In this document: in pieces, positions 1 through 8,095 of the stretch
How the letters are laid out: each line of letters begins with the position of its first letter
Position numbering within the stretch: the stretch's first letter is position 1
Assembly: GCA_002338515.1 (NCBI GenBank)
Contig: DDIL01000101.1
Location: 1 to 17,237, forward strand
DNA from: Glaciecola sp. UBA1851
Lineage (GTDB): Bacteria; Pseudomonadota; Gammaproteobacteria; Enterobacterales; Alteromonadaceae
Direction: 5' to 3'
Length of the DNA stretch: 17,237 bases
Notes under the pieces: model-generated
Told to the model about the DNA's origin: nothing
Databases searched by the model: none
The model's input: only the letters and a program-made list of their open reading frames with translations
Translations under genes and position numbers: made by a program

Positions 1-467
1 CTGCTAGCTATGCCATGCGCGACGATACACCCCAAGGACAAAGCCGAGCTGATTTCTTTTCCGTTGGCGTCAGTGTGAGCTTGCCTTTGTTTTCTTCATC
101 AGCTCAAGATGCACAAGTGAGTGCAGCCAAATTGCACACCGAGGCCATTCGGACTGAAAAGTTGCTGCTCATAAAAGAGCTAATGGCGAACCTGCAAAGT
201 GCCTATGCTGAATATTATGGGTTACGTGAGCGTGCCCAAGTATATCAACAGCAAATACTGCCAAAAGTACAGCAACAAGCCCAAGCTACGCTTAATGCCT
301 ATACCAATGACACGGGTGATTTTGCAGAAGTTGTCAGAGCCAAAATTGATGAACTAGATACTCAAATTACCCTGCTAAATATTAATGTTAAACAGCGAGT
401 GGCGCTATACAAAATGGATTATTACATAGCGAGTACAGCACAAACAGAGGATGCAGAACATGAATAA
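1..467 (+). CDS. Outer-membrane efflux channel of a Cus/Czc-type RND pump, C-terminal part (5' end outside window)
   Basis: This is the last ~155 residues of a TolC/CusC-family outer-membrane factor. The frame is open from base 3, so the gene starts before the window. These proteins form the trimeric barrel and periplasmic tunnel through which RND pumps expel substrate. Visible here are a beta-strand-like segment with the phrase VSVSLPLFSS, typical of the second barrel hairpin, and then long amphipathic helices rich in Gln, Ala and Glu (KLHTEAIRTEKLLLIKELMA onward) that would form the second tunnel repeat. The stop codon overlaps the start of the adaptor gene by 8 bases when the preferred adaptor start is used, so the two are probably translationally coupled. 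The family assignment rests mainly on this half-sequence plus the cusB-cusA context. The metal specificity of this subunit cannot be read from the fragment. Confidence 0.85.
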   Translation, partial: ASYAMRDDTPQGQSRADFFSVGVSVSLPLFSSSAQDAQVSAAKLHTEAIRTEKLLLIKELMANLQSAYAEYYGLRERAQVYQQQILPKVQQQAQATLNAYTNDTGDFAEVVRAKIDELDTQITLLNINVKQRVALYKMDYYIASTAQTEDAEHE

Positions 468-2130
468 GTCGAACATGGGTACACTCGCTATAGCCATTGG
501 TGTAGGCATTATTTTAGGTAGTGTTGGCTTTTATTTGTTTACGCAATTAGCTAGTAATACTGAAGTGCATGGCCATCAACAAAATACAAATAGCCACTTA
601 GAAGATAACGAACCTTTGTACTGGGTGGCGCCTATGGATCCTAACTTTAAGCGCGATAAACCTGGTAAGTCTCCTATGGGTATGGATTTAGTGCCTGTCT
701 ATGAAAATGAGAGTGTTAACGACTCGCCTGGTACAGTAAAGATAGACCCTATTACCATTAATAACTTAGGTGTTAAAACGACAACAGTGAAAATGATGAC
801 GCCTGAATTTAGCATTCAAACAATGGGGACAGTGTCGTTTGCAGAAGACGCCATTGTGCATATTCATCCTAGAGTAGAGGGCTGGGTTGAGTCGTTAAAG
901 GTGCGCGCTAAGGGTGATTATATAGAGCAAGGAGAAGCTTTATATTCACTATATTCACCAGATTTGGTTAACGCACAAGAAGAGTTATTGATTGCCATAG
1001 AGCAGGGTGATTTACAGAGTGATAGAAATAGTACAAGGGCGCTAATTAACGCGGCTAAATCAAGACTACAAGCACTAAATGCACCTGCAAATTTGATTAA
1101 AAGGATTGAGGAAACACGCAAAATAGAGCGAACCATTACGTTCAACGCGCCGCAAAGTGGCTATGTAAACGAGCTCAATATTCAAAGTGGATTCTATGTC
1201 ACCCCTAGCACAACCATGTTATCTATCGCGAATATGGATAAGGTGTGGGTGTTAGCCGATATATTTGCAAGCGACTTATCTAAAGTCGCTATTGGCCAAA
1301 GCGCAGTTGTTAAAAGTGACTATTTTCCATTGAAGGAAGTAACCACAGATGTAGCCTATATTTATCCTACCTTAGACAGCAAAACACGCACAGCCAAAGC
1401 GCGTTTAGTTATTGATAACAAAGACTTAACACTCAAGCCAGATATGTATACATCGGTGCTCATTAATGCTTATCCAGCAAGCTCAAATAGCAGCACACAA
1501 ATACTAGCAGTACCTGAGCAAGCCATTATTCGAACAGGCGAAACCAACCGTGTTGTATTGGCGTTAGGTGAAGGTAAATTTAAATCAATTAATATTACAC
1601 TAGGGCACGTTTTTGATGAGGTAATTGAAGTTACCAGTGGAGTACAAGAAGGTGATGTCATAGTCAGCTCAGCCCAATTCTTAATTGATTCTGAAAGCAG
1701 TATTACGTCAGATTTTATGCGCATGCAGCCTTTACAAGCTGGCAATAAAGACGGCGATAACGACCACATGGCAGACGATTCAAGTATTAGTGCTTGGACA
1801 ACTGCTACGGTAAACGATGTGATGGTTGATGAGCGTATGGTCAACATTACTCATGGTCCATTAGATGCCTTTAATATGATGGGAATGACCATGAACTTTA
1901 TGGTAGCTAACCATATTGATATGACTGAGTTTAAACAAGGCATAGAAATACATACCGAAGTCGTAAAGACCCAAACTGGAATGTATATGCTCAAAACTGT
2001 GCACTTTATGGACGTGCACTTTATGGATAAACACTCTGGCATGGATATGACAAATGAATCAGATAGTCACATGCAGCATGAAACGAAAAGTGAACCTCAA
2101 GACCATAATAATCAAGGAGGGCAGGGATAA
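460..2130 (+). CDS. cusB: CusB-like periplasmic adaptor of a Cu(I)/Ag(I) efflux RND pump, with fused C-terminal CusF-like domain
   Basis: This membrane-fusion protein links the inner-membrane pump to the outer channel. I chose ATG 460 (556 aa) over ATG 451 because the Shine-Dalgarno-like CAGAGG at 445-450 sits 9 bases from 460 but directly against 451. Domains in order: N-terminal membrane anchor (about 7-29); a heavy-metal-binding motif (about 54-81) with M59, M73 and M75 matching the three methionines that bind Cu(I)/Ag(I) in E. coli CusB; barrel-sandwich/lipoyl and helical hairpin regions (about 120-240); beta-barrel and membrane-proximal domains to about 425; a CusF-like OB-fold domain (about 445-515); and a His/Met-rich tail (about 514-556). 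In the CusF-like part H465, M476 and M478 match the copper ligands, but the capping Trp is Met (M473). Fusion to CusF makes a separate chaperone gene less necessary. The stop codon overlaps the cusA start by one base (TAATG). Confidence 0.93.
   Translation: MNKSNMGTLAIAIGVGIILGSVGFYLFTQLASNTEVHGHQQNTNSHLEDNEPLYWVAPMDPNFKRDKPGKSPMGMDLVPVYENESVNDSPGTVKIDPITINNLGVKTTTVKMMTPEFSIQTMGTVSFAEDAIVHIHPRVEGWVESLKVRAKGDYIEQGEALYSLYSPDLVNAQEELLIAIEQGDLQSDRNSTRALINAAKSRLQALNAPANLIKRIEETRKIERTITFNAPQSGYVNELNIQSGFYVTPSTTMLSIANMDKVWVLADIFASDLSKVAIGQSAVVKSDYFPLKEVTTDVAYIYPTLDSKTRTAKARLVIDNKDLTLKPDMYTSVLINAYPASSNSSTQILAVPEQAIIRTGETNRVVLALGEGKFKSINITLGHVFDEVIEVTSGVQEGDVIVSSAQFLIDSESSITSDFMRMQPLQAGNKDGDNDHMADDSSISAWTTATVNDVMVDERMVNITHGPLDAFNMMGMTMNFMVANHIDMTEFKQGIEIHTEVVKTQTGMYMLKTVHFMDVHFMDKHSGMDMTNESDSHMQHETKSEPQDHNNQGGQG
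2114..2120 (+). promoter_or_regulatory. Strong ribosome binding site of cusA
   Basis: AAGGAGG lies inside the end of the cusB coding sequence, 9 bases before the cusA ATG at 2130. It is a near-perfect anti-Shine-Dalgarno match and fixes the cusA start, which overlaps the cusB stop codon by one base. Confidence 0.85.
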
Positions 2131-5100
2131 TGATAGCTGCAATGATTCATTGGTCTATTCATAATCGGTTTTTTGTATTACTGGCAACATTGCTGATAAT
2201 AGGTGGCGGTATTTATGCAGTTAAAAACACATCTGTTGATGCCATTCCTGATTTATCTGACGTACAGGTCATTATTAAAACGTCTTATCCTGGGCAAGCG
2301 CCACAAGTAGTTGAAGATCAAGTCACTTATCCGTTAACTACTGCCATGTTGTCGGTGCCAGGAGCGAAAACAGTAAGAGGTTTTTCGTTTTTTGGCGATT
2401 CTTATGTGTACATCATTTTTGATGATGGTACCGACTTATATTGGGCACGAAGTCGCGTGTTGGAATATTTATCTCAGGTATCTTCGCGTTTACCAGCGTC
2501 AGCAAAACCCCAGCTAGGACCTGATGCAACTGGTGTAGGCTGGATTTATCAGTATGCCTTGACAGACCGAACAGGCCAGCACGACTTAAGCGAACTAACC
2601 AGCTTACAAAATTGGTTTTTAAAGTATGAGCTACAAACTGTGCCCGGCGTTTCAGAAGTAGCCACCGTTGGCGGAATGGTAAAGCAATACCAAGTTATTG
2701 TAGATCCTATCAAGTTGCAGGCGTTTGATATTCCATTAACACATGTAAAAATGGCAATACAACAAGGCAATCAAGAAGCGGGTGCATCGGTAATTGAGCT
2801 AGCCGAAGCAGAATTTATGGTGCGCACTACGGGCTACATTTCTAATAAACAAGATATTGAACACATTCCCATAGGGCTAGCCAGTAAACGTAATGGAAGT
2901 CTAAATAGCAATGGTACACCAATACTGATCAAAGATATTGCACGTGTGCAACTTGGCCCTCAAATGCGCCGAGGTGTAGCAGAACTGAATGGTGAAGGCG
3001 AGGTGGTTGGCGGTATTGTTGTAATGCGATTTGGTGAAAATGCACAAGCCACCATTGATGGTGTAAAAGCTAAATTAGAGGCGCTTAAAAATAGCTTACC
3101 TGATGGCGTTGAATTAATACCGGTTTACGACCGTTCAGACTTAATTGAGCGTTCTATTGATAATTTGAGCAAAAAACTGATAGCTGAATTTGCTGTAGTC
3201 GTGCTTATATGTATTGTGTTTCTATTTCATTTAGGCTCGTCACTGGTTGTGATCATAAGTCTGCCTGTTGGCATACTGGTAGCCTTTATTATCATGTATA
3301 TGCAAGGTATCAACGCTAATATTATGTCTTTAGGCGGCATTGCAATAGCGATTGGCGCGATGATAGATGGCGCGATAGTGCTGGTTGAAAATATGCATAA
3401 ACACATGGAGCGCACGCCACTAACAAAACAGAACAGGTGGCAAGTAGTATCAAAATCAGCCGCTGAAGTTGGGCCTGCCTTATTTTTCTCGCTACTGATC
3501 ATTACAGTTAGTTTTGTGCCAGTTTTTACTTTAGAAGCGCAAGAAGGCCGAATGTTTTCGCCTCTGGCCTACACCAAAACTTATGCTATGGCGGCGGCAG
3601 CAATACTTGCTATTACGCTTGTACCCGTGCTGATAGGTTATTTTGTACGTGGCAATATTATGCCCGAGCGCAAAAACCCAATAAATAGTGCATTAATTAG
3701 CATATACGAGCCTATATTAAGGAAAGTACTTCGCTTTCCTAGAGTCACTGTTTTTCTTTCAATCGTTTTTCTATGCATTGGTTTTTGGCCGGCCTCAAAA
3801 ATAGGCAGTGAGTTTATTCCGCCATTAGATGAAGGTGATTTGATGTATATGCCTACTACTTATGCGGGTGTGTCTATTGGTGAAACGCGAGATATTTTGC
3901 AGCAAACCAACAAGCTGATTAAAACCATTCCAGAAGTAGAAAACGTATTTGGAAAGGTGGGAAGAGCTGAAACTGCAACTGATCCCGCTCCTTTAACGAT
4001 GATAGAAACCACCATACAACTTAAACCAAAATCACAATGGCGAGAGGGTGTAGATACGGCTGAACTTATCAATGAATTAGATAAGTTAGTTAATTTTCCG
4101 GGCTTAACTAATGCTTGGGTCATGCCAATTAAAACACGTATTGATATGTTGGCCACCGGTATTAAAACTCCAGTGGGGATAAAAGTTGGCGGGCCTGATC
4201 TGGCAATAATACAGCAAATAGGACAGCGCTTGGAAACGGTTCTATCAAGCCTAGAGGGCACGGCTTCGGTATACGCAGAGCGTGTTGCTGGCGGCAAGTA
4301 CATAACCATTGATATTGACCGCATTCAGGCTGCTCGATATGGCCTTAACATTGCAGATATTCAGTCTTTTATTGGAAGTGCTGTAGGTGGAATGAACATT
4401 ACTGATAGTGTGGAAGGCTTAGAGAGATACCCTGTGCAAGTTCGCTTTCCTCAATCGTATCGAGACTCACCCGCACAGCTTGCTGCCTTGCCTTTCGTTA
4501 CGCCTAGTGGTGCACAGATTCAATTAGGTGATGTGGCCAATATAGTCATAGAAGAGGGACCGGCTGGAATCAAAAGTGAAAATGCTAGGCCGAACGGCTG
4601 GGTGTATGTTGATATTGAAAATATAGATGTTGGCCAGTATGTTAATAGTGCAAGAACGCTGATTTACCAGCAGATAGACTTGCCTGTAGGGTATTCACTT
4701 ACATTTAGTGGCCAGTATGAGTATATGGAGCGCGCAAAGGCAAAGCTAACCTATGTGGTGCCGCTAACACTCGCTATTATCGTTATTCTTTTATATGCAA
4801 GCTTTAGAAGTTTGCCTCAAGTTGTCATGATAATGGGTACACTTCCTTTTGCTTTAATAGGCGGCATTTGGTTGTTGTATTTAGCCGGATTTAACTATTC
4901 AGTGGCAGTGGGTGTGGGTTTTATTGCCCTAGCTGGCGTAGCGGTAGAAATAGGAATTATCATGCTATCTTACTTAGATAATAAGTGTGCTGCGCTCAAT
5001 AAAAGTCATACTCAAAGTGACTTAAAACAAGCGATTATTGAAGGCTCAACCATGCGTATTAGACCTGTGATGATGACATCTACATCTATTATATTTGGTC

Positions 5101-5243
5101 TATTGCCAGTCATGTATGGTAAGGGAACTGGATCTGAAATAATGAGTAGAATAGCCGCCCCTATGGTAGGTGGTATGGTAAGCGCATTGATACTAACGCT
5201 TATTGTATTGCCTGCTATATATTACTTGTGGCGGTCAAACTAA
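2130..5243 (+). CDS. cusA: CusA-type heavy-metal efflux RND inner-membrane pump (Cu(I)/Ag(I))
   Basis: This 1037-residue proton-driven antiporter has the usual length for HME-RND proteins (E. coli CusA 1047). Transmembrane helix 1 is at about 12-30, followed by the conserved family segment DAIPDLSDVQVIIKTSYPGQ in the periplasmic porter domain. The proton-relay helix reads GAMIDGAIVLVEN, with D413 corresponding to the essential Asp405 of E. coli CusA. Three methionines in the substrate cleft, M574 (LMYMPTT), M624 (TMIETT) and M673 (RIDML), match Met573, Met623 and Met672 of CusA, which supports Cu(I)/Ag(I) rather than Zn/Co/Ni specificity. A second block of transmembrane helices runs from about 880 to the C-terminus. 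It is the last gene of the operon; 250 bp separate it from a convergent gene. The cognate sensor/regulator is not in the window. The sequence appears intact, without frameshift. Confidence 0.96.
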   Translation: MIAAMIHWSIHNRFFVLLATLLIIGGGIYAVKNTSVDAIPDLSDVQVIIKTSYPGQAPQVVEDQVTYPLTTAMLSVPGAKTVRGFSFFGDSYVYIIFDDGTDLYWARSRVLEYLSQVSSRLPASAKPQLGPDATGVGWIYQYALTDRTGQHDLSELTSLQNWFLKYELQTVPGVSEVATVGGMVKQYQVIVDPIKLQAFDIPLTHVKMAIQQGNQEAGASVIELAEAEFMVRTTGYISNKQDIEHIPIGLASKRNGSLNSNGTPILIKDIARVQLGPQMRRGVAELNGEGEVVGGIVVMRFGENAQATIDGVKAKLEALKNSLPDGVELIPVYDRSDLIERSIDNLSKKLIAEFAVVVLICIVFLFHLGSSLVVIISLPVGILVAFIIMYMQGINANIMSLGGIAIAIGAMIDGAIVLVENMHKHMERTPLTKQNRWQVVSKSAAEVGPALFFSLLIITVSFVPVFTLEAQEGRMFSPLAYTKTYAMAAAAILAITLVPVLIGYFVRGNIMPERKNPINSALISIYEPILRKVLRFPRVTVFLSIVFLCIGFWPASKIGSEFIPPLDEGDLMYMPTTYAGVSIGETRDILQQTNKLIKTIPEVENVFGKVGRAETATDPAPLTMIETTIQLKPKSQWREGVDTAELINELDKLVNFPGLTNAWVMPIKTRIDMLATGIKTPVGIKVGGPDLAIIQQIGQRLETVLSSLEGTASVYAERVAGGKYITIDIDRIQAARYGLNIADIQSFIGSAVGGMNITDSVEGLERYPVQVRFPQSYRDSPAQLAALPFVTPSGAQIQLGDVANIVIEEGPAGIKSENARPNGWVYVDIENIDVGQYVNSARTLIYQQIDLPVGYSLTFSGQYEYMERAKAKLTYVVPLTLAIIVILLYASFRSLPQVVMIMGTLPFALIGGIWLLYLAGFNYSVAVGVGFIALAGVAVEIGIIMLSYLDNKCAALNKSHTQSDLKQAIIEGSTMRIRPVMMTSTSIIFGLLPVMYGKGTGSEIMSRIAAPMVGGMVSALILTLIVLPAIYYLWRSN

Positions 5244-5315
5244 CGACCTCGTGGTATTTATGAACTATATTAACTCGTGTATTAAAAATACGAAAAAATG
5301 TACATAACTACTCTA

Positions 5316-5348
5316 ACATGTATACAAAAATAGCTTTTATATACATGT
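5316..5348. repeat. Inverted repeat (hairpin) downstream of cusA
   Basis: The arms ACATGTATA (5316-5324) and TATACATGT (5340-5348) are perfect complements. Inside them, after one mismatch, AAAA pairs with TTTT around the 5-base loop ATAGC. The stem is A+T-rich and not followed by a T-run, so it is not a classical intrinsic terminator. It could be an RNA 3'-end structure of the cus transcript or a protein-binding palindrome. Confidence 0.5.
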
Positions 5349-5408
5349 TCAGTGAAAATGACGTCACTATCGACATGGTAAACCGTGTGTACTCTATTAT
5401 CAAAAACC

Positions 5409-5444
5409 AAAAAAAAGGGTCCACAACTTTTATTGTGAACCCTT
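5409..5444 (-). terminator. Rho-independent terminator of the 867-aa lipoprotein gene
   Basis: Read on the - strand, AAGGGT-T-CACAA pairs with TTGTG-G-ACCCTT around a 6-base loop (stem 5415-5444, one mismatch). A run of eight T follows (A-run on + strand at 5409-5416). It lies about 48 bases past the lipoprotein stop codon. Read on the + strand it lacks a clear T-run, so it probably serves the - strand gene. Confidence 0.8.
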
Positions 5445-5491
5445 ATTACGAGCATATTTATTTAATTAAACTATAAATACAACCTAACTAA

Positions 5492-8095
5492 TTATTGAGC
5501 GGTAATCACCACATTATCAAAATAAGCAGTGACTTCACAACCCGGTACCGCCCCACAAGCAGGTTGCAGTAATATTGCTAATCCCCATTCAGTGTCATCA
5601 CCAGCCGTTACATTATATGAGTAATTCGTCCAATCTTCAGTGGGAACGGTTGAAAGCAGATTATCCGTTTTACTCACACCAGACGATGCTTCAGTAAATA
5701 GTAATGCATTAACTACACCTCCATCTGAAGCTGTTCCTTTCATATCAAACGAAACAGTTAACGCTTGACCTGGAGTGATAACACCTTCACCTATTCTTTG
5801 CTGTCTAATGAACGGACTTTGCGCTTCAGGAGCCACTATTTTCACTAAATATGTACCCATATCATCTAGTTCAACAGCAATACCTGCGCCTTCACCAACC
5901 CAACCGTCAAGATTACCAAGCTCAAAACCACCATTAGTCACTAAACCAGTATCGCCAACATCAGCTATGCCACCTGTTGGTCCTGGTGGTTCATTACTTT
6001 CACCAAATCCAGCGCCATCTTCGAATATTTTCACATTGTCCATTCTAAAAATAATACCATTTGCATTAGGCGTGAATTCAGGAAATACCATCACTAAATC
6101 AATGGCTGACTGCTGTAACGAGCCACCTAAATCAGATAAGTTGAAAGTATAGGTTTGCCATACGCCTACTTCTGGCGCTGTGTGGGCTTCATTTGCATCG
6201 CTCAAAGGTAGCTGTATAAATTGACCGCCATCGGCATTACTTTCAATTTTTATTAACCAAGGTTGAGCACCAGCAGGTCCATTTTGAATAAGTTTAAGGT
6301 CAAACTGTAAAACACCAGTTGATGTGAACGCAGAGGCATCGAATGGCATACCACCAACCGCACCATCTACTTCACGCGCGGTAAATCCAGCAACTGTTCC
6401 ACCTGCGGTATCAATTGTAAACTCCATTACCTCGGCTTTAGTTGCATCATTATCTATGACTACTTGGCCTTTGCTGGTTGCATTACAACATAACCATGAC
6501 GCCCAGTTAGCAAGTTCAGCTGTGTCAAAAAAGTTTAAAGCAACTGTGGTTGGAGCCGCCGTTTCTTCAGGTGGAGCAGGCTCTGAAGCACCTTCTTCAA
6601 GAATTCTAACATTATCCAACTTAAATTCAATTCCAGTAGCGGCGGCAGTGAATGCTGGAAATACCATTACCAAATCAATACCTGATTGGTCAAGCGAACC
6701 ACCTAAATCAGATAAGTTAAAGGTATAGGTTTGCCATACGCCAATTTCAGGTGCTGTATGGCCTTCGTTAGCTGCAGTTAAAGGTAGCTCTATAAATTCA
6801 CCCCCACTAGCATTACTTTCAACTTTCAGAAGCCAAGGTTGCGCACCAGCAGGTCCATTTTGAACAAGTTTCAGATCAAACTGTAATACACCTGTTGCGG
6901 TAAACGCAGAAGCGTCAAAAGGCATACCGCCAACCGCACCATCTACTTCACGTGTAGTAAAGCCAGCAACCGTGCCACCACCCGTATCTATATTAAACAA
7001 CATAACTTGGTCTTTTGTCATATCTTCGTCAGTTACAACTGTACCAGTAGAAGTTGCATTACAACATAACCATGATGCCCAATCAGCGCGTTCTGTGGTT
7101 TCAAAAATACTTAAGGCTACTGCGTCAGAAGCTTCTGCAACAGTAATAGTAAAGTTTTGTGAAGTTGAGTCTGTACCATCTGTGACAGATAATTCAACCG
7201 GATAATCACCCGCCATATCAGGCGTACCTGATAATACCGCTGTCGAGGTATCAAACATTGCCCACGCTGGCACTGTTACGGAAGAAAACGTTAATATATC
7301 CCCTGTGTCTACGTCACTAGCGGTGGCGGTATAAGAATAGCTACTACCTACGGTACCCATTGTTAACTCGGTACTGGTAAAGGTTGGCGCTGTATTGACA
7401 ACTGGCGCGGCCGTTATGGTAATAGTGAAGTCTTGTGTAACTGTTTCTGTGCCGTCAGTAACTGTTAAAGAGACCGCGTTTGCACCTATGTCATTAGCAC
7501 TAGGCGTACCAGTAAGCACACCACTTGTAGCGTCAAATGTTAACCAACTTGGCAGTGTGACCGAAGCTAACACCAACGTGTCATCTGTGTCTGCGTCTGT
7601 CGCAGTAGCAGTATAAGAATAAACAGCACCTTCTTCACCTGCGATAACGGCAGTACTAGTAAAGGTAGGGGCCGAATTCACAACAGGTGCTGCTGTTACA
7701 GCTATCGTAAAATCTTGCGATACAGTATCAGTGCCATCAGAAACGGTTAATGAAACAGCGCTATCTCCTACGTCTGTTGAGGCTGGTGTACCGCTTAGAA
7801 TACCGGTTGCTACGTCAAAGGTTAACCAGCCCGGTATGGTTGTAGACGCTAATACTAATGTGTCGCCTGCGTCTGCGTCTGTTGCTGTAAATGTATAAGA
7901 ATATGCCGTACCTTCTTCTGCGCTTGTAACAGCCGTACTTGATACTACGGGTGCAACATTGGCTGGGGGAGGAGTCGGCGTATTATCTACCGGTTCGTCA
8001 TCGCTATCACTATCTAAACAAGCCGTAAGACCAAACACTACGCTTACAGCAATAGCTAAGTGTTTAATTTTACTATGGGGTCTATTGATTTTCAT
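5492..8095 (-). CDS. Large lipoprotein with three He_PIG/Ig-like repeats, a duplicated CBM-like module and a C-terminal CBM4/9-like domain
   Basis: This 867-residue surface or periplasmic lipoprotein has no recognisable enzyme domain. The signal peptide ends in lipobox LTAC (Cys26), followed by an acidic Asp/Ser linker and a Pro-rich spacer. Three putative Ig/cadherin-like repeats follow (about 47-135, 140-228, 234-320), each with the pattern W[LA].FD..(S/T)..LSGTP and a closing VTDGT...FTI strand, as in He_PIG domains. Two near-identical ~175-residue modules (about 327-501 and 519-693) both start with WASWLCCNAT and end in a DNV strand. Their phrases VWQTYTFNLSDLGG and IDLVMVFP resemble beta-sandwich modules attached to marine GH16 laminarinases and agarases. 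The final domain (717-867, starting NGGFE) looks like a CBM4/9 fold, with Cys847 and Cys853 able to form a disulfide. The start is supported by the signal peptide; AGGAT lies 11 bases upstream. A glycan-binding or adhesive role is inferred. Confidence 0.85.
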   Translation of the reverse strand: MKINRPHSKIKHLAIAVSVVFGLTACLDSDSDDEPVDNTPTPPPANVAPVVSSTAVTSAEEGTAYSYTFTATDADAGDTLVLASTTIPGWLTFDVATGILSGTPASTDVGDSAVSLTVSDGTDTVSQDFTIAVTAAPVVNSAPTFTSTAVIAGEEGAVYSYTATATDADTDDTLVLASVTLPSWLTFDATSGVLTGTPSANDIGANAVSLTVTDGTETVTQDFTITITAAPVVNTAPTFTSTELTMGTVGSSYSYTATASDVDTGDILTFSSVTVPAWAMFDTSTAVLSGTPDMAGDYPVELSVTDGTDSTSQNFTITVAEASDAVALSIFETTERADWASWLCCNATSTGTVVTDEDMTKDQVMLFNIDTGGGTVAGFTTREVDGAVGGMPFDASAFTATGVLQFDLKLVQNGPAGAQPWLLKVESNASGGEFIELPLTAANEGHTAPEIGVWQTYTFNLSDLGGSLDQSGIDLVMVFPAFTAAATGIEFKLDNVRILEEGASEPAPPEETAAPTTVALNFFDTAELANWASWLCCNATSKGQVVIDNDATKAEVMEFTIDTAGGTVAGFTAREVDGAVGGMPFDASAFTSTGVLQFDLKLIQNGPAGAQPWLIKIESNADGGQFIQLPLSDANEAHTAPEVGVWQTYTFNLSDLGGSLQQSAIDLVMVFPEFTPNANGIIFRMDNVKIFEDGAGFGESNEPPGPTGGIADVGDTGLVTNGGFELGNLDGWVGEGAGIAVELDDMGTYLVKIVAPEAQSPFIRQQRIGEGVITPGQALTVSFDMKGTASDGGVVNALLFTEASSGVSKTDNLLSTVPTEDWTNYSYNVTAGDDTEWGLAILLQPACGAVPGCEVTAYFDNVVITAQ
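6017..7117 (-). repeat. Tandem duplication of a ~525-bp module inside the lipoprotein gene (period 576 bp)
   Basis: Two copies of the CBM-like module (6593-7117 and 6017-6541) encode proteins that align without gaps at a spacing of exactly 192 residues. They share long identical stretches such as EVDGAVGGMPFDASAF and WASWLCCNAT. The DNA copies differ mostly at synonymous positions, so the duplication is not brand new. The ~50-bp linker between them encodes a Pro/Glu-rich spacer. Confidence 0.9.
7136..7957 (-). repeat. Three tandem Ig-like (He_PIG) coding repeats
   Basis: Three ~267-bp units (7691-7957, 7412-7678, 7136-7396) encode the three Ig-like domains of the lipoprotein. The first two are closest to each other (shared TFTATDAD/TATATDAD and LTFD..(S/T)G(I/V)L(S/T)GTP phrases). 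The third has diverged, with a shorter loop (GTPDMAGDYPV). Confidence 0.85.

Noticed and set aside
1470..1847. 125-codon open frame antisense to cusB
   Set aside because: Shadow of the conserved adaptor gene; no ribosome site or plausible protein.
3860..4324. 154-codon open frame antisense to cusA
   Set aside because: It lies entirely within a strongly conserved cusA region and its translation has no family resemblance; a shadow frame.
5492..8095. Repeated DNA in the lipoprotein gene considered as a CRISPR or mobile repeat array
   Set aside because: The repeats keep the reading frame, have domain-sized periods (about 267 and 576 bp) and encode coherent protein domains.
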